The position numbers and the translations under genes were made by a program. From BS750m-G69 sp964441235 (GTDB lineage: Bacteria; Fidelibacterota; UBA2242), in contig CAYTUQ010000002.1 of NCBI GenBank assembly GCA_964441235.1, positions 62,001 to 126,000 of the forward strand: a stretch of 64,000 bases of DNA, in the 5' to 3' direction. Numbering within the stretch: position 1 is the stretch's first letter; every line of letters starts with the position of its first letter. Shown here piece by piece: positions 26,519 to 34,594 of this stretch. The notes beneath the pieces were generated by a model that saw nothing but the letters and a program-made list of their open reading frames with translations, was not told where the DNA came from and ran no database searches.

Positions 26519-26801
26519 TTTCCTTTAAAATATAAGGAGCTATGTATTGACTAAGACTTCCCGGAGTAACAATGTCAATTTTTCTATCAAATAGATTTTC
26601 AAATAATTCATAAAGTTTAAGAATATTGTTAAAGGTTTCATGTCCCTCTTCAAACTCGACTAAAATATCAATATCGCTATTATCATTCAACTTATCATTA
26701 AGTATTGAGCCAAATATTCCAATTTTGCGAATGCCAAATCCCTTGATTGTTTCATAATTATGTTTAAGTGTATTAATAGTATATTTTTTAGTGAAAATCA
26801 C
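26493..26801 (-). CDS. MntA-like nucleotidyltransferase antitoxin
   Basis: This 102-residue minimal nucleotidyltransferase has the motif G-S-x10-D-x-D visible as FGSILNDKLNDNSDIDILVEF near 30-50 and a third acidic position in KIDIVTP near 73. MntA proteins neutralise HepT by attaching AMP to the HEPN active-site tyrosine. It is the upstream gene of the overlapping pair on the - strand, the usual order for mntA-hepT. All catalytic residues appear intact. Confidence 0.88.
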   Translation of the reverse strand: MIFTKKYTINTLKHNYETIKGFGIRKIGIFGSILNDKLNDNSDIDILVEFEEGHETFNNILKLYELFENLFDRKIDIVTPGSLSQYIAPYILKEIEYVEESH

Positions 26802-27194
26802 TTCTTATTCCTCCACCAATAAATATAGAACATCATCCCTAAAAATAAAGATCATCGTTTTGTGTTTAGCCACTTCCTACAAGCAGGATCACGCAGACGA
26901 AACAGTGGAATAAATCTCTTCATAGACTTCTTTTCTGCGCATTGAAATTTCTAATATGCTTTAATACAGCCTCTCTTGAATCCACCTTGTGTTAGGTCCA
27001 TCTTAAAACACCTTCAAAAATGAAGATAATACAGACAGACTTGAAACAATGTTCTTTTTGTCTTTATTTAGGTGATTTTAGATAATTCAGAAAACTGGTT
27101 ATCAGTAAACAGCATTAATATTGCTGAGGAGTCTGTAGAAAGGTCCGCTTTGCCTACGCTAGTAAAATGAAAACAGGCAATAAACTTCTTATCG
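26802..27194. other. Gene-free stretch, nothing recognised
   Basis: The 393 bases between hflC and the MntA gene hold no convincing frame, RNA gene or strong hairpin. The sequence is mixed in composition and shows none of the dispersed repeat words seen elsewhere. Confidence 0.5.
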
Positions 27195-28133
27195 CTATTT
27201 AATTTCCTTTAAAAACTTCAGATACTCACTATCCGTATTTAAAATCAGGGTGGTATTGACATTCATGGTACTTTTATAGGATTCCAACGTCTGTATGAAC
27301 GAATAGAAATCGGGATCTTTGTTAAAAGCATTAGCATAAATCCTTGTTGCCTCTGCATCGGCTTTACCTTTTACCTCCTGAGCTTTTCGATAAGCCTCTG
27401 AGGTGATTTTTTGCAATTCTTTTTCTCTTTCACCGTCAATTTCTGCCTTTCGCCCCTGCCCTTCCGAACGGAATTGTTCGGCAATGCGCTTGCGCTCTGA
27501 TATCATGCGCTCATACACTTTCTGGCGTACTTCGCTGATGTAGTTAATCCTTTTGATACGAACATCAAGTAGTTCTATTCCATATTGAGGCATGGTTTCA
27601 GCAGCCTTTTCTAAAACAGACTTGGTAATCTGCTCGCGCCCTTTTTCGATCTGTTGTATTGAAACTTCTAATCCAAAACCAGCCTGTTCCTCTATAGTTG
27701 ATTCCAATTCACGATTGGTATTACGTATAGCCTCAATCAGGAGATTTTCAGAAACGAAATTTCGCGTTGCACTTTCAATGATATCATCCAACCGGCTATG
27801 GGCTTTCCTTTCATTCTCAACTGACTGATAAAATTTAAGTGGATCAACAATTCTCCAACGCGCAAAGGTATCAACCCAAATATACTTTTTGTCTGAGGTC
27901 GGTATCTGCTTTGCATCCCCATCCCACTCAAGCACGCGTTTCTCAAACCTCTTAACATCCTGAATAAACGGAACCTTCAATTTCAACCCGGCTTTTCGAA
28001 TGGGATCCCCAACTGGTTTACCAAATTGAAGAATTATTACCTGCTCGGTTTCATCAACACTAAAAATAGAAGAGACCAGTAAAATTAATGCTACAAAAGC
28101 AACTATAATTCCTACTATAATACGTGCTCTCAT
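27195..28133 (-). CDS. hflC: HflC, membrane protease modulator
   Basis: This 312-residue SPFH-domain protein has an N-terminal membrane anchor (about 4-24), then VDETEQVIILQFGKPV, the SPFH/band-7 core, RIDVLLLD-type strand IELLDVRIKRINY near 176-188, and a charged coiled coil rich in alanine and glutamate (ERKRIAEQFRSEGQGRKAEI). HflC with HflK forms the cage that surrounds and regulates FtsH. The start overlaps the hflK stop by four bases (ATGA). Confidence 0.95.
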   Translation of the reverse strand: MRARIIVGIIVAFVALILLVSSIFSVDETEQVIILQFGKPVGDPIRKAGLKLKVPFIQDVKRFEKRVLEWDGDAKQIPTSDKKYIWVDTFARWRIVDPLKFYQSVENERKAHSRLDDIIESATRNFVSENLLIEAIRNTNRELESTIEEQAGFGLEVSIQQIEKGREQITKSVLEKAAETMPQYGIELLDVRIKRINYISEVRQKVYERMISERKRIAEQFRSEGQGRKAEIDGEREKELQKITSEAYRKAQEVKGKADAEATRIYANAFNKDPDFYSFIQTLESYKSTMNVNTTLILNTDSEYLKFLKEIK

Positions 28134-29116
28134 TTCAACCCCTCCTTTTTCGAAAATTGCAGAAGAGGAATTAATCCTTTCTGCTGTTCATCAATAATAT
28201 AGACATCTTCCAATTTGGGTAAAACCTCCAGCATTGTTTCAAGGTATATCCTGCGTCGAGTCACCTCTTTGGCTTTGCTGTATTCACGCCAAACAGCCAG
28301 AAATCTTTCAGCATCACCTTTGGCTCTATTTACGCGATTGGTTGCATACCCCTCTGCCCGCCGTACCGTCTGTTCCGCCTGACCCTTAGCCTGAGGAATA
28401 ACTTTGTTATAGGCTTCAAGAGCTTCATTTGTAATGCGCTCTTTCTCTTGCCTTGCTTCATTTACTTCATTGAAAGCTGGTTGAACTGGCACCGGAGGGT
28501 TTACATTTTGCAATTTAATAGTAACAACTTCCAATCCAATCTCAAACTCATCTAACAACTGCTGTGTAAGCTCTTGAGCCTGGATTTCTATTTCCTGACG
28601 ACTGAGAACAATCACCTCATCTACGCTATTGTCACCAACCACAAGCCTCATGACAGATTCAGAAATATCACGAAGCGTTTCTTCAGCATTGCGCACATTA
28701 AACAGGAATTGAAAAGGGTCCTTGATTTTATACTGAACAATCCATTCAACGACAGCTGAATTCAAATCACCAGTAAGCATAAGAGATTCACCGGAATAAT
28801 CCTGTTGCGAATATTGAGAGCGAACACCTGCCCTGATTGTGCGGAATCCAAACTCCTGCTTCAACACCCTCTGGACTTTGACCTTTGTTAGCGTCTCCAC
28901 ACCAAATGGAACTTTAAAATGAAGCCCCGGCTCTGTGGTACGCACATATCTACCAAAACGCTGAATAACTCCTTCTTCATCGGCACCCACAGTGTAGAAA
29001 GACATAAACATAGTAATGACCACTATTAGTGCAATCGCACCTAAGATAGCCAACCGATAATGTGCTGAAGAAATTTCAAACTCATTGTCACCAATTTTCA
29101 CTTTTTTCCATGCCAT
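28130..29116 (-). CDS. hflK: HflK, membrane protease modulator
   Basis: This 328-residue partner of HflC has a membrane segment at about 22-44, then the band-7 start GADEEGVIQRFGRYVRTTEPG, DRLVV-type core with SVMRLVVGDNSVDEV near 160, VKLQNVNPPVPVQPAFNEV near 205 (a conserved HflK signature) and the AEGYATNRVNRAKGDAERF coiled coil. The N-terminal glycine-rich stretch of proteobacterial HflK is missing, as in many other phyla. It is the first gene of the hflKC pair on the - strand. Confidence 0.95.
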   Translation of the reverse strand: MAWKKVKIGDNEFEISSAHYRLAILGAIALIVVITMFMSFYTVGADEEGVIQRFGRYVRTTEPGLHFKVPFGVETLTKVKVQRVLKQEFGFRTIRAGVRSQYSQQDYSGESLMLTGDLNSAVVEWIVQYKIKDPFQFLFNVRNAEETLRDISESVMRLVVGDNSVDEVIVLSRQEIEIQAQELTQQLLDEFEIGLEVVTIKLQNVNPPVPVQPAFNEVNEARQEKERITNEALEAYNKVIPQAKGQAEQTVRRAEGYATNRVNRAKGDAERFLAVWREYSKAKEVTRRRIYLETMLEVLPKLEDVYIIDEQQKGLIPLLQFSKKEGLK

Positions 29117-29139
29117 AAAAACCTCCTATAATTTTTTTC

Positions 29140-29310
29140 GCCACTAAGCCACCAAGACACAAAGTATTTATAATTTATAATTTATAATTGACAATTGATA
29201 ATTAATAATTGAGATAGTGTCTTCATTGATTAAATTTTTCATAACCATTTCGCCACTTAACCACAACGTATTTAAAATTAAGAATTAAAAATTGATAATT
29301 GATTTAGTGT
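29140..29310. repeat. Two CGCCACTaAgCCAC words and TTGATAATT tandem words
   Basis: Between hflK and rpoN, CGCCACTAAGCCACCAAGAC (from 29141) is echoed by CGCCACTTAACCACAACGTA (from about 29251). Between and after them are short repeats of AATTTATAATT and AATTGATAATT. The same word classes occur near 23774-23801 and 37861-37890. No gene is present. Confidence 0.5.
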
Positions 29311-29329
29311 ACTCGTGGTCTAAATTTTC

Positions 29330-30715
29330 CTATATACTTCTTCGCAATCGTGCTACCGGAATTTTGTTTTGCTCTCTGTATTTTGCTACTGTTCTCCTTG
29401 CAATAGGATAGCCAGCCTTTTTTAAAAGTACAGATAATTGATCATCACTATAGGGTTTATGTTTATCCTCAGAAGCTATAATCTGTTTCAATTTATCTTT
29501 TATGATACGAGTTGATACTTCCTCACCGTTATTATCTTTCATTCCCTCATTAAAAAAATATTTTAATTCATAGATACCAGAATTCAGTTGTACATATTTA
29601 CCATTTGTAACACGACTTATTGTAGATATATCCATGTTAACATCTTCAGCGATATCTTTAAGAATCATAGGCTTTAATACTTTTTCATTACCGTCAAAAA
29701 AAACTTTCTGTCTATTAATTATCGCCTTCATAACACGTATCATTGTAATACGCCTTTGGTAAACTGATTGTATAAACCACTTTGCCATATCTATTTTCTT
29801 TTTCAGATATGTCCGTGTTTCTGTTGTAATAGACGATCCCTTTACCATCATCTGAATATATCCCGGACTGATTCTCAGATTAGGAACACGAGTATCATTC
29901 ACCTCAATTATAAAATTATCACCAACCTCTTCTACTATGAGGTCTGGAATAACATAGCCGGAATCTATATTGACTAATGAAGCCCCTGGTTTCGGGTTCA
30001 GTTTTAAAACAACCTCATGCACAGCCTGAATGCGCTCTTTTCCCCATTCCAATTTCTTCATTATCTTTTGAAAACGTCTATTAGCGAAATCGTTAAAATG
30101 GTTTTTAATGATTTCAATAGCATCATCAACATCAGACATTTGTTCGAGCTGAATTAAAAGGCACTCCCTTAAATCACGAGCGCTGATTCCTGGTGGATCA
30201 AATTGTTGTATCTGTTTTAGCACACTCTTAGCTTTTGCCTCAGTAACATTCAAAGCATAAGCAATATTTTCTATTGGTAAAGTCAGATATCCCCTGTCAT
30301 CAATATTCCAAACTATCTCAAGGGCAATTTTTTCTTCAATATCGTTCAAATTCAGGAGCTTCATCTGATCTAATAGATAATCCACTAAGCCTCGTGGTGA
30401 TGGTTGCACACGTTTTATCGTTTCTTTGCTATGATCAAACTCCTGTTTTGGCTGATAATCATCATTTTGAGGTAAAATATCTTCCCAATCGATTTCCTGA
30501 CCATCATCTGAATCAGATTCTGTTTCTGTTACTTCCTGATTATCCTGAGTATCGGTATCCTCTTCTTCAAGTACCGGATTCTGTTCAAGTTCTTGATTAA
30601 CTCTTGCTTCAAGTGCTAATGTGGTTAATTGTAAGATTGTAGATTGAAGAATTTGCTGGGGAGTTAACCGAAGTTCTTGAGAAAGCTTTTGAATTTGAGT
30701 CTGATTCAGTTGCAC
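29330..30715 (-). CDS. rpoN: RNA polymerase sigma-54 factor
   Basis: In this 461-residue protein, the N-terminal region I (LRLTPQQILQSTILQL, 16-31) contacts activators; an acidic stretch follows (about 50-90), then the core-binding domain, a helix-turn-helix with DISTISRVTNGKYVQ, and the RpoN box ARRTVAKYRE at about 439-448, which reads the -24 element. Sigma-54 needs AAA+ activators; none is in this window. The start is GTG, overlapping the lptB stop (TAGTG), so lptB and rpoN are translated together, an order seen in many Gram-negatives. Confidence 0.97.
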   Translation of the reverse strand: MQLNQTQIQKLSQELRLTPQQILQSTILQLTTLALEARVNQELEQNPVLEEEDTDTQDNQEVTETESDSDDGQEIDWEDILPQNDDYQPKQEFDHSKETIKRVQPSPRGLVDYLLDQMKLLNLNDIEEKIALEIVWNIDDRGYLTLPIENIAYALNVTEAKAKSVLKQIQQFDPPGISARDLRECLLIQLEQMSDVDDAIEIIKNHFNDFANRRFQKIMKKLEWGKERIQAVHEVVLKLNPKPGASLVNIDSGYVIPDLIVEEVGDNFIIEVNDTRVPNLRISPGYIQMMVKGSSITTETRTYLKKKIDMAKWFIQSVYQRRITMIRVMKAIINRQKVFFDGNEKVLKPMILKDIAEDVNMDISTISRVTNGKYVQLNSGIYELKYFFNEGMKDNNGEEVSTRIIKDKLKQIIASEDKHKPYSDDQLSVLLKKAGYPIARRTVAKYREQNKIPVARLRRSI

Positions 30716-31482
30716 TACCTATCCAATTTAAAACTATCACCTAAATATAAGCGTATAGCCTCTTCATCGTTAGCTAAAAATTCCGATGTTCCGGACTTTA
30801 AAATTCTCCCTTCAAACATAAGATATGAACGATCAGTAATAGAAAGCGTTTCATGAACATTATGGTCGGTTATAAGAACACCTATGTTTCTATCTTTCAA
30901 ACCCACCACGATTTTTTGGATATCCTCTACTGCGATTGGATCAACTCCCACAAATGGCTCATCAAGAAGAATAAAGTCCGGGTCAGTTACAAGAGCTCTT
31001 GTTATTTCAGTGCGTCTTCTTTCACCACCCGATAATGTATAGGCTTTCCTTTTTCTATACTTCTTAATTGAGAGCTCATCTAAAAGTTTTTCCAAACGTT
31101 CTTTTTGTTCTTCTTTGCTTATACCAAGAGTTTGCAAAACCAGGAGAATATTCTGTTCAACAGTAAGTTTACGAAAAACAGACGCCTCTTGAGAAAGATA
31201 ACCTATACCAAGTTGGGCTCTTTTATACATCGGAAAATGAGTAAGTTCAATATTGTCCAAAAACACCTTGCCGGATGTTGGCTTAATCATTCCCGTAAAC
31301 ATGTGAAAAGTTGTAGTCTTACCGGCACCATTAGGACCGAGAAGCCCAACTATTTCCCCTTTTTTTACATCAATTGATACATTATCAACAACCCGTCTTT
31401 TACCATAAACTTTACAAAGCAATTCGCCTTGCAGAACCTTTTGGCTACTAAATTGTGATTGATAATTGGTTATTGTTCCCAT
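30715..31482 (-). CDS. lptB: LPS export ABC ATPase
   Basis: This 255-residue ATPase has Walker A GPNGAGKTT at 49-57, LSGGERRR near 150 and Walker B/D-loop LLDEPFVGVDP near 172. The long GIGYLSQEASVFRKLTVEQN Q-loop region is diagnostic of LptB. It powers LPS extraction with LptFG, which are not in this window. Residues 1-18 (MGTITNYQSQFSSQKVLQ) are unusual: they are encoded in DNA resembling the intergenic CAATTATCAATCACAATT words, and LptB proteins normally begin near residue 19. The true start may be internal, or the repeat has been captured as coding sequence. Confidence 0.93.
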   Translation of the reverse strand: MGTITNYQSQFSSQKVLQGELLCKVYGKRRVVDNVSIDVKKGEIVGLLGPNGAGKTTTFHMFTGMIKPTSGKVFLDNIELTHFPMYKRAQLGIGYLSQEASVFRKLTVEQNILLVLQTLGISKEEQKERLEKLLDELSIKKYRKRKAYTLSGGERRRTEITRALVTDPDFILLDEPFVGVDPIAVEDIQKIVVGLKDRNIGVLITDHNVHETLSITDRSYLMFEGRILKSGTSEFLANDEEAIRLYLGDSFKLDR

Positions 31483-31500
31483 TGCCTACTGCCCACTACT

Positions 31501-31535
31501 TACTACCTACTACCTACTACCTACTACCTACTTCC
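31501..31535. repeat. Heptanucleotide tandem repeat (TACTACC)n
   Basis: There are four perfect copies and one near-perfect copy of TACTACC, preceded by degenerate copies. The tract covers the lptC stop codon (TAG, from 31530 to 31528 on the - strand) and most of the lptC-lptB gap. Changes in copy number would shift sequence around the lptC end but not its frame upstream. Confidence 0.85.
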
Positions 31536-32151
31536 TGAGTTCCCTATCTGTAACTCCTGATGGATTATGTATAACCCAATTTTCAAGATTTGAATCCGAA
31601 ACAAATCCTATTCCAGTCAATGTATCCTTTTCAGTGACCAATTTAATAAATACATCCGATATTATTTTTTCTCTTTTATGATCCCACTTTAACTCTTCAG
31701 TATAGAGAGTAACACCGCTATCCGAAACTACAACTACATTACCAGATGCAACTAAATCGTTTGTTCTTTCATTTACTTTTGCTTCTTCTGATTTCAAATG
31801 AGATAAATGAGTTTCATGAATATCAAAAAAATCTACATCAACATTTTCATCCATCGAAATTACAGCACGATCATTATATTTTACTAAATGTCCTGCATCA
31901 ATAACTGCTCTTTTTTTACCTTCTTTTGTTAAAATGATTTCTGAACCCCAGCTTTCCTGATCAGGATATTGCTTATCTACTTGTGCTGTCTCTTCTTCAG
32001 GTACATCGGAACAGGTAAAGAATAAAGTGAAAAGCAAAACGTGAAGCGTGAAGCGTGAAGCATTAAGAGTGAGAAATTTTGCACGTCTAAATATTTTGCG
32101 ATTTACAATCTGAAATCTGAAATCTGAAATCTGAAATTCTTTTGTCATCAC
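31528..32151 (-). CDS. lptC: LptC-like LPS export protein
   Basis: This 207-residue protein has a hydrophobic segment near 35-47 ending LFFTC (possible lipobox), followed by the LptC/OstA-like beta region: AVIDAGHLVKYNDRAVISM near 83, AKVNERTNDLVASGNVVVVS near 124, LYTEELKWDHKREKIISD near 147. LptC bridges the LptBFG transporter to LptA in the periplasm. The first ~35 residues are odd: residues 5-16 derive from heptamer repeats (see 32110-32137) and ASRFTLH from another word repeat. The real start may be later, or the repeats have entered the gene. No lptA lies between lptC and lptB, where it often is. Confidence 0.75.
   Translation of the reverse strand: MMTKEFQISDFRFQIVNRKIFRRAKFLTLNASRFTLHVLLFTLFFTCSDVPEEETAQVDKQYPDQESWGSEIILTKEGKKRAVIDAGHLVKYNDRAVISMDENVDVDFFDIHETHLSHLKSEEAKVNERTNDLVASGNVVVVSDSGVTLYTEELKWDHKREKIISDVFIKLVTEKDTLTGIGFVSDSNLENWVIHNPSGVTDRELRK
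32110..32137. repeat. Heptanucleotide tandem repeat (CTGAAAT)4 at the lptC start
   Basis: Four perfect copies of CTGAAAT lie just inside the annotated 5' end of lptC (ATG at 32151 or 32148). Seven is not a multiple of three, so gain or loss of a copy would change the frame if translation starts upstream. Confidence 0.85.
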
Positions 32152-32176
32152 TCTATTCCTACAATTACAGCAAACA

Positions 32177-33154
32177 TCACGACATTATCCCATATCTTAA
32201 AATATCGTGAATATGAATAATCCCCATTGGCTTCCCTGACTTTACTTCATTAAAAACAAAAAGATTTGTAATGGCAAATTCTTCCATTAAATGTAGTGCG
32301 TCAATCGCAAGACTGGAAGCATCTATCCATTTCGGGTTCTTAGACATAATGTCTTTAGCCAAACGATCTAAGAAACCATTTGCTTTTTCTAAGCCTCTAC
32401 GCAGGTCACCATCTGTAATTACTCCGACAAGTTCATCCATTTTATCTAAAATCCCAACTATACCAAGTCCTTTCTTGGTCATTACAAATAAAATTTCCCT
32501 CATACTATTCTCTTCGCTGGCAAGAGGAATTTGATCACCCTTGTGCATTAGATCATTAACAGTGGTCAGAAGTCTTCTCCCAAGATAACCAGCCGGATGT
32601 AAGCCAGCAAAATCAGTTTCTTTAAACTTCCGTTTATCCATTAAGGCTATCGCCAATGCATCTCCCATCGCCATTGTAACTATAGCGCTTGCAGTAGGAA
32701 CTATACCAAGAGGACAGGGCTCTGCTTCGACATACGTACTGAGAACAATATCGCACTTTTCAGCTAAAGTGGAATTCGTTTTCCCCAACATTCCTATAAT
32801 TGGAACTTTTATCTTTTTCGCAAAAGGAATTAAATGGATAATCTCATCAGTTTCTCCACTGTTCGAAATAACAATAAGTGCATCATTTCTCGATACTCCA
32901 CCAAGATCACCATGCCCAGCCTCATAGGAATGGACAAAAAAACTTGGCGTTCCTGTGCTGGATAGTGTTGCGGAAATCTTACGCCCGATAAGGCCTGATT
33001 TTCCAACACCAGTAACAATTACCTTACCCTTAACACTAAAAAGAGTCTCAACAGCTCTTTTAAATTCTTCGTCGATCCTATTTTCGAGATTTGCAATGGC
33101 TTTTGATTCAGCCTGAATAAGTTTCCTGGCTTTTTCAAAATATGATTTCGGCAT
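32177..33154 (-). CDS. kdsD: Arabinose-5-phosphate isomerase (KdsD/KpsF/GutQ)
   Basis: This 325-residue protein has a sugar isomerase (SIS) domain, residues ~35-175, with VTGVGKSGLIGRKISATLSS and VISNSGETDEI, followed by two CBS domains (about 205-325; MHKGDQIPLASEENSMREIL and WIDASSLAIDALHLMEE). It converts ribulose-5-phosphate to arabinose-5-phosphate, the first step to Kdo. The gene lies three bases after kdsC in an operon that holds the other Kdo genes. Confidence 0.94.
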   Translation of the reverse strand: MPKSYFEKARKLIQAESKAIANLENRIDEEFKRAVETLFSVKGKVIVTGVGKSGLIGRKISATLSSTGTPSFFVHSYEAGHGDLGGVSRNDALIVISNSGETDEIIHLIPFAKKIKVPIIGMLGKTNSTLAEKCDIVLSTYVEAEPCPLGIVPTASAIVTMAMGDALAIALMDKRKFKETDFAGLHPAGYLGRRLLTTVNDLMHKGDQIPLASEENSMREILFVMTKKGLGIVGILDKMDELVGVITDGDLRRGLEKANGFLDRLAKDIMSKNPKWIDASSLAIDALHLMEEFAITNLFVFNEVKSGKPMGIIHIHDILRYGIMS

Positions 33155-33157
33155 AGA

Positions 33158-33721
33158 TCATTTATCCTTATAAGTATCCTTTGTTACAATTTCTAAAGCT
33201 TTTTTAAATTTACCCTGTGCTTTTAAAACCAGTTCAATAAACTCTCGAATCGCTCCTTCTCCCCCAGCCTTAGTTGTAATATAAAGCGCCTCTTCTTTAA
33301 CTTCATCCGTAGCATTTGCAACACTTACCGGCACTCCTACCTGCTTCAAAAGAGGAATATCGGCAAGATCATCACCAATATACGCAATTTCTTCATCTTG
33401 CAGTCCAAATTTCTTCTTGATTGATATATAAGGCTCTTTTTTCGCAAGATTACCTTGATATAAATTCTCATCCAAGCCCAGCTCTTTCATGCGATAAGTT
33501 GTCGCTTCAGAATTCCGACCCGATATAATTGCAAGAGGCAACCCAACAGCTTTTAAAAGCGCAATTCCAAGCCCATCAAATGCATGAAATTTTTTAAATT
33601 CTTGACCGTTCTCTCCTATGTAAAGAGCACCATCAGTAAAAACTCCATCCACGTCAGCTATTAAAAGTTTAATTTTCTTTAATTTATTCTCGAGTTTGGT
33701 ATTTATATTCTTGTCTGCCAT
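33158..33721 (-). CDS. kdsC: Kdo-8-phosphate phosphatase
   Basis: This 187-residue HAD phosphatase of the small tetrameric KdsC type has the nucleophile motif ADVDGVFTDG at 18-27 (D-x-D), motif II IISGRNS near 64, and the C-terminal YIGDDLADIPLLKQVG motif. It releases phosphate from Kdo-8-phosphate, the third step of Kdo synthesis. A C-terminal extension of about 15 residues (KAQGKFKKALEIVTKDTY) is present. Context: between kdsA and kdsD. Confidence 0.94.
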   Translation of the reverse strand: MADKNINTKLENKLKKIKLLIADVDGVFTDGALYIGENGQEFKKFHAFDGLGIALLKAVGLPLAIISGRNSEATTYRMKELGLDENLYQGNLAKKEPYISIKKKFGLQDEEIAYIGDDLADIPLLKQVGVPVSVANATDEVKEEALYITTKAGGEGAIREFIELVLKAQGKFKKALEIVTKDTYKDK

Positions 33722-33763
33722 TATTTAATGAGTTTTAAAATTCCATAAAGTTTATCCAAACAT

Positions 33764-34588
33764 TCACTTCTTGCTAAAACTACGGACTAAATTTGATATT
33801 TCCACCAACTCTCTAATCAATTCCGGTAATTCAGAAAGAGGATACTGTGTCCCGCTATCACTTTTAGCCTTTTCCACATTATCATGAGTTTCAATAAAAA
33901 TTCCATCACATCCAGCAGCAACCATCGCTTTAGCCAATTGTGGAATAAACTCTCTTTCACCACCAGTTATACTTCCACCCGGTACCTGAACGCTATGAGT
34001 AGCATCAAATATTACAGGATATCCCGTTTTCTGCATTATGGGAATAGACCTTACGTCAGAAACAAGCCCTCGATATCCAAAACTAGTTCCCCTGTCTGTG
34101 ATAAGAATTGACTTATTGCCTGTGGATTCAATTTTTTTGACAATATGACCTATATCGTATGGCGCTATAAATTGCCCCTTTTTAATGTTCACAGGTTTGC
34201 CTGTTTTTCCCGCTGCAACAAGCAGATCAGTTTGTCTGCATAAAAAAGCCGGGATTTGCAGAACATCCACAACTTCAGCCGCTGCCTCAGCGTGAGAGGG
34301 CAAATGTATGTCAGTTAATATAGGAAGACCAATTTGTTTTTTGACTTCAGATAAAATCTTTAATCCTTCGTCAAGACCGGGTCCTCTATAAGAATCTATT
34401 GATGTGCGGTTTGCTTTGTCGTATGAAGATTTAAAGATAAGTGGAATGGATTCTTGTTCAGAAATCTTCTTTAGACTTTCAGCCATAAAGAGAGCATGAT
34501 CAAGTCCCTCGATAACACAGGGCCCCAAAATGAAAATCAATGGATACCCATCACCTATCGGGATTGATTTTACAGAAACATTATGCAT
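33764..34588 (-). CDS. kdsA: Kdo-8-phosphate synthase
   Basis: This 274-residue TIM-barrel aldolase of the KdsA family condenses arabinose-5-phosphate with phosphoenolpyruvate. Landmarks are ILGPCVIEG at 20-28, FKSSYDKANRTSIDSYRGPG near 53 (substrate-binding loop), LPILTDIH near 92, ITDRGTSFGY near 163 and FDATHSVQVPGG near 194. The N in KANR and the C in GPCVIEG fit known KdsA classes, but metal dependence cannot be settled by eye. It is six bases downstream of pyrG. Confidence 0.95.
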   Translation of the reverse strand: MHNVSVKSIPIGDGYPLIFILGPCVIEGLDHALFMAESLKKISEQESIPLIFKSSYDKANRTSIDSYRGPGLDEGLKILSEVKKQIGLPILTDIHLPSHAEAAAEVVDVLQIPAFLCRQTDLLVAAGKTGKPVNIKKGQFIAPYDIGHIVKKIESTGNKSILITDRGTSFGYRGLVSDVRSIPIMQKTGYPVIFDATHSVQVPGGSITGGEREFIPQLAKAMVAAGCDGIFIETHDNVEKAKSDSGTQYPLSELPELIRELVEISNLVRSFSKK

Positions 34589-34594
34589 TATTTT

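Noticed and set aside
31484..31535. CRISPR-like array suggested by regular repeats
   Set aside because: The units are only seven bases, directly adjacent with no spacers, so this is a simple tandem repeat.
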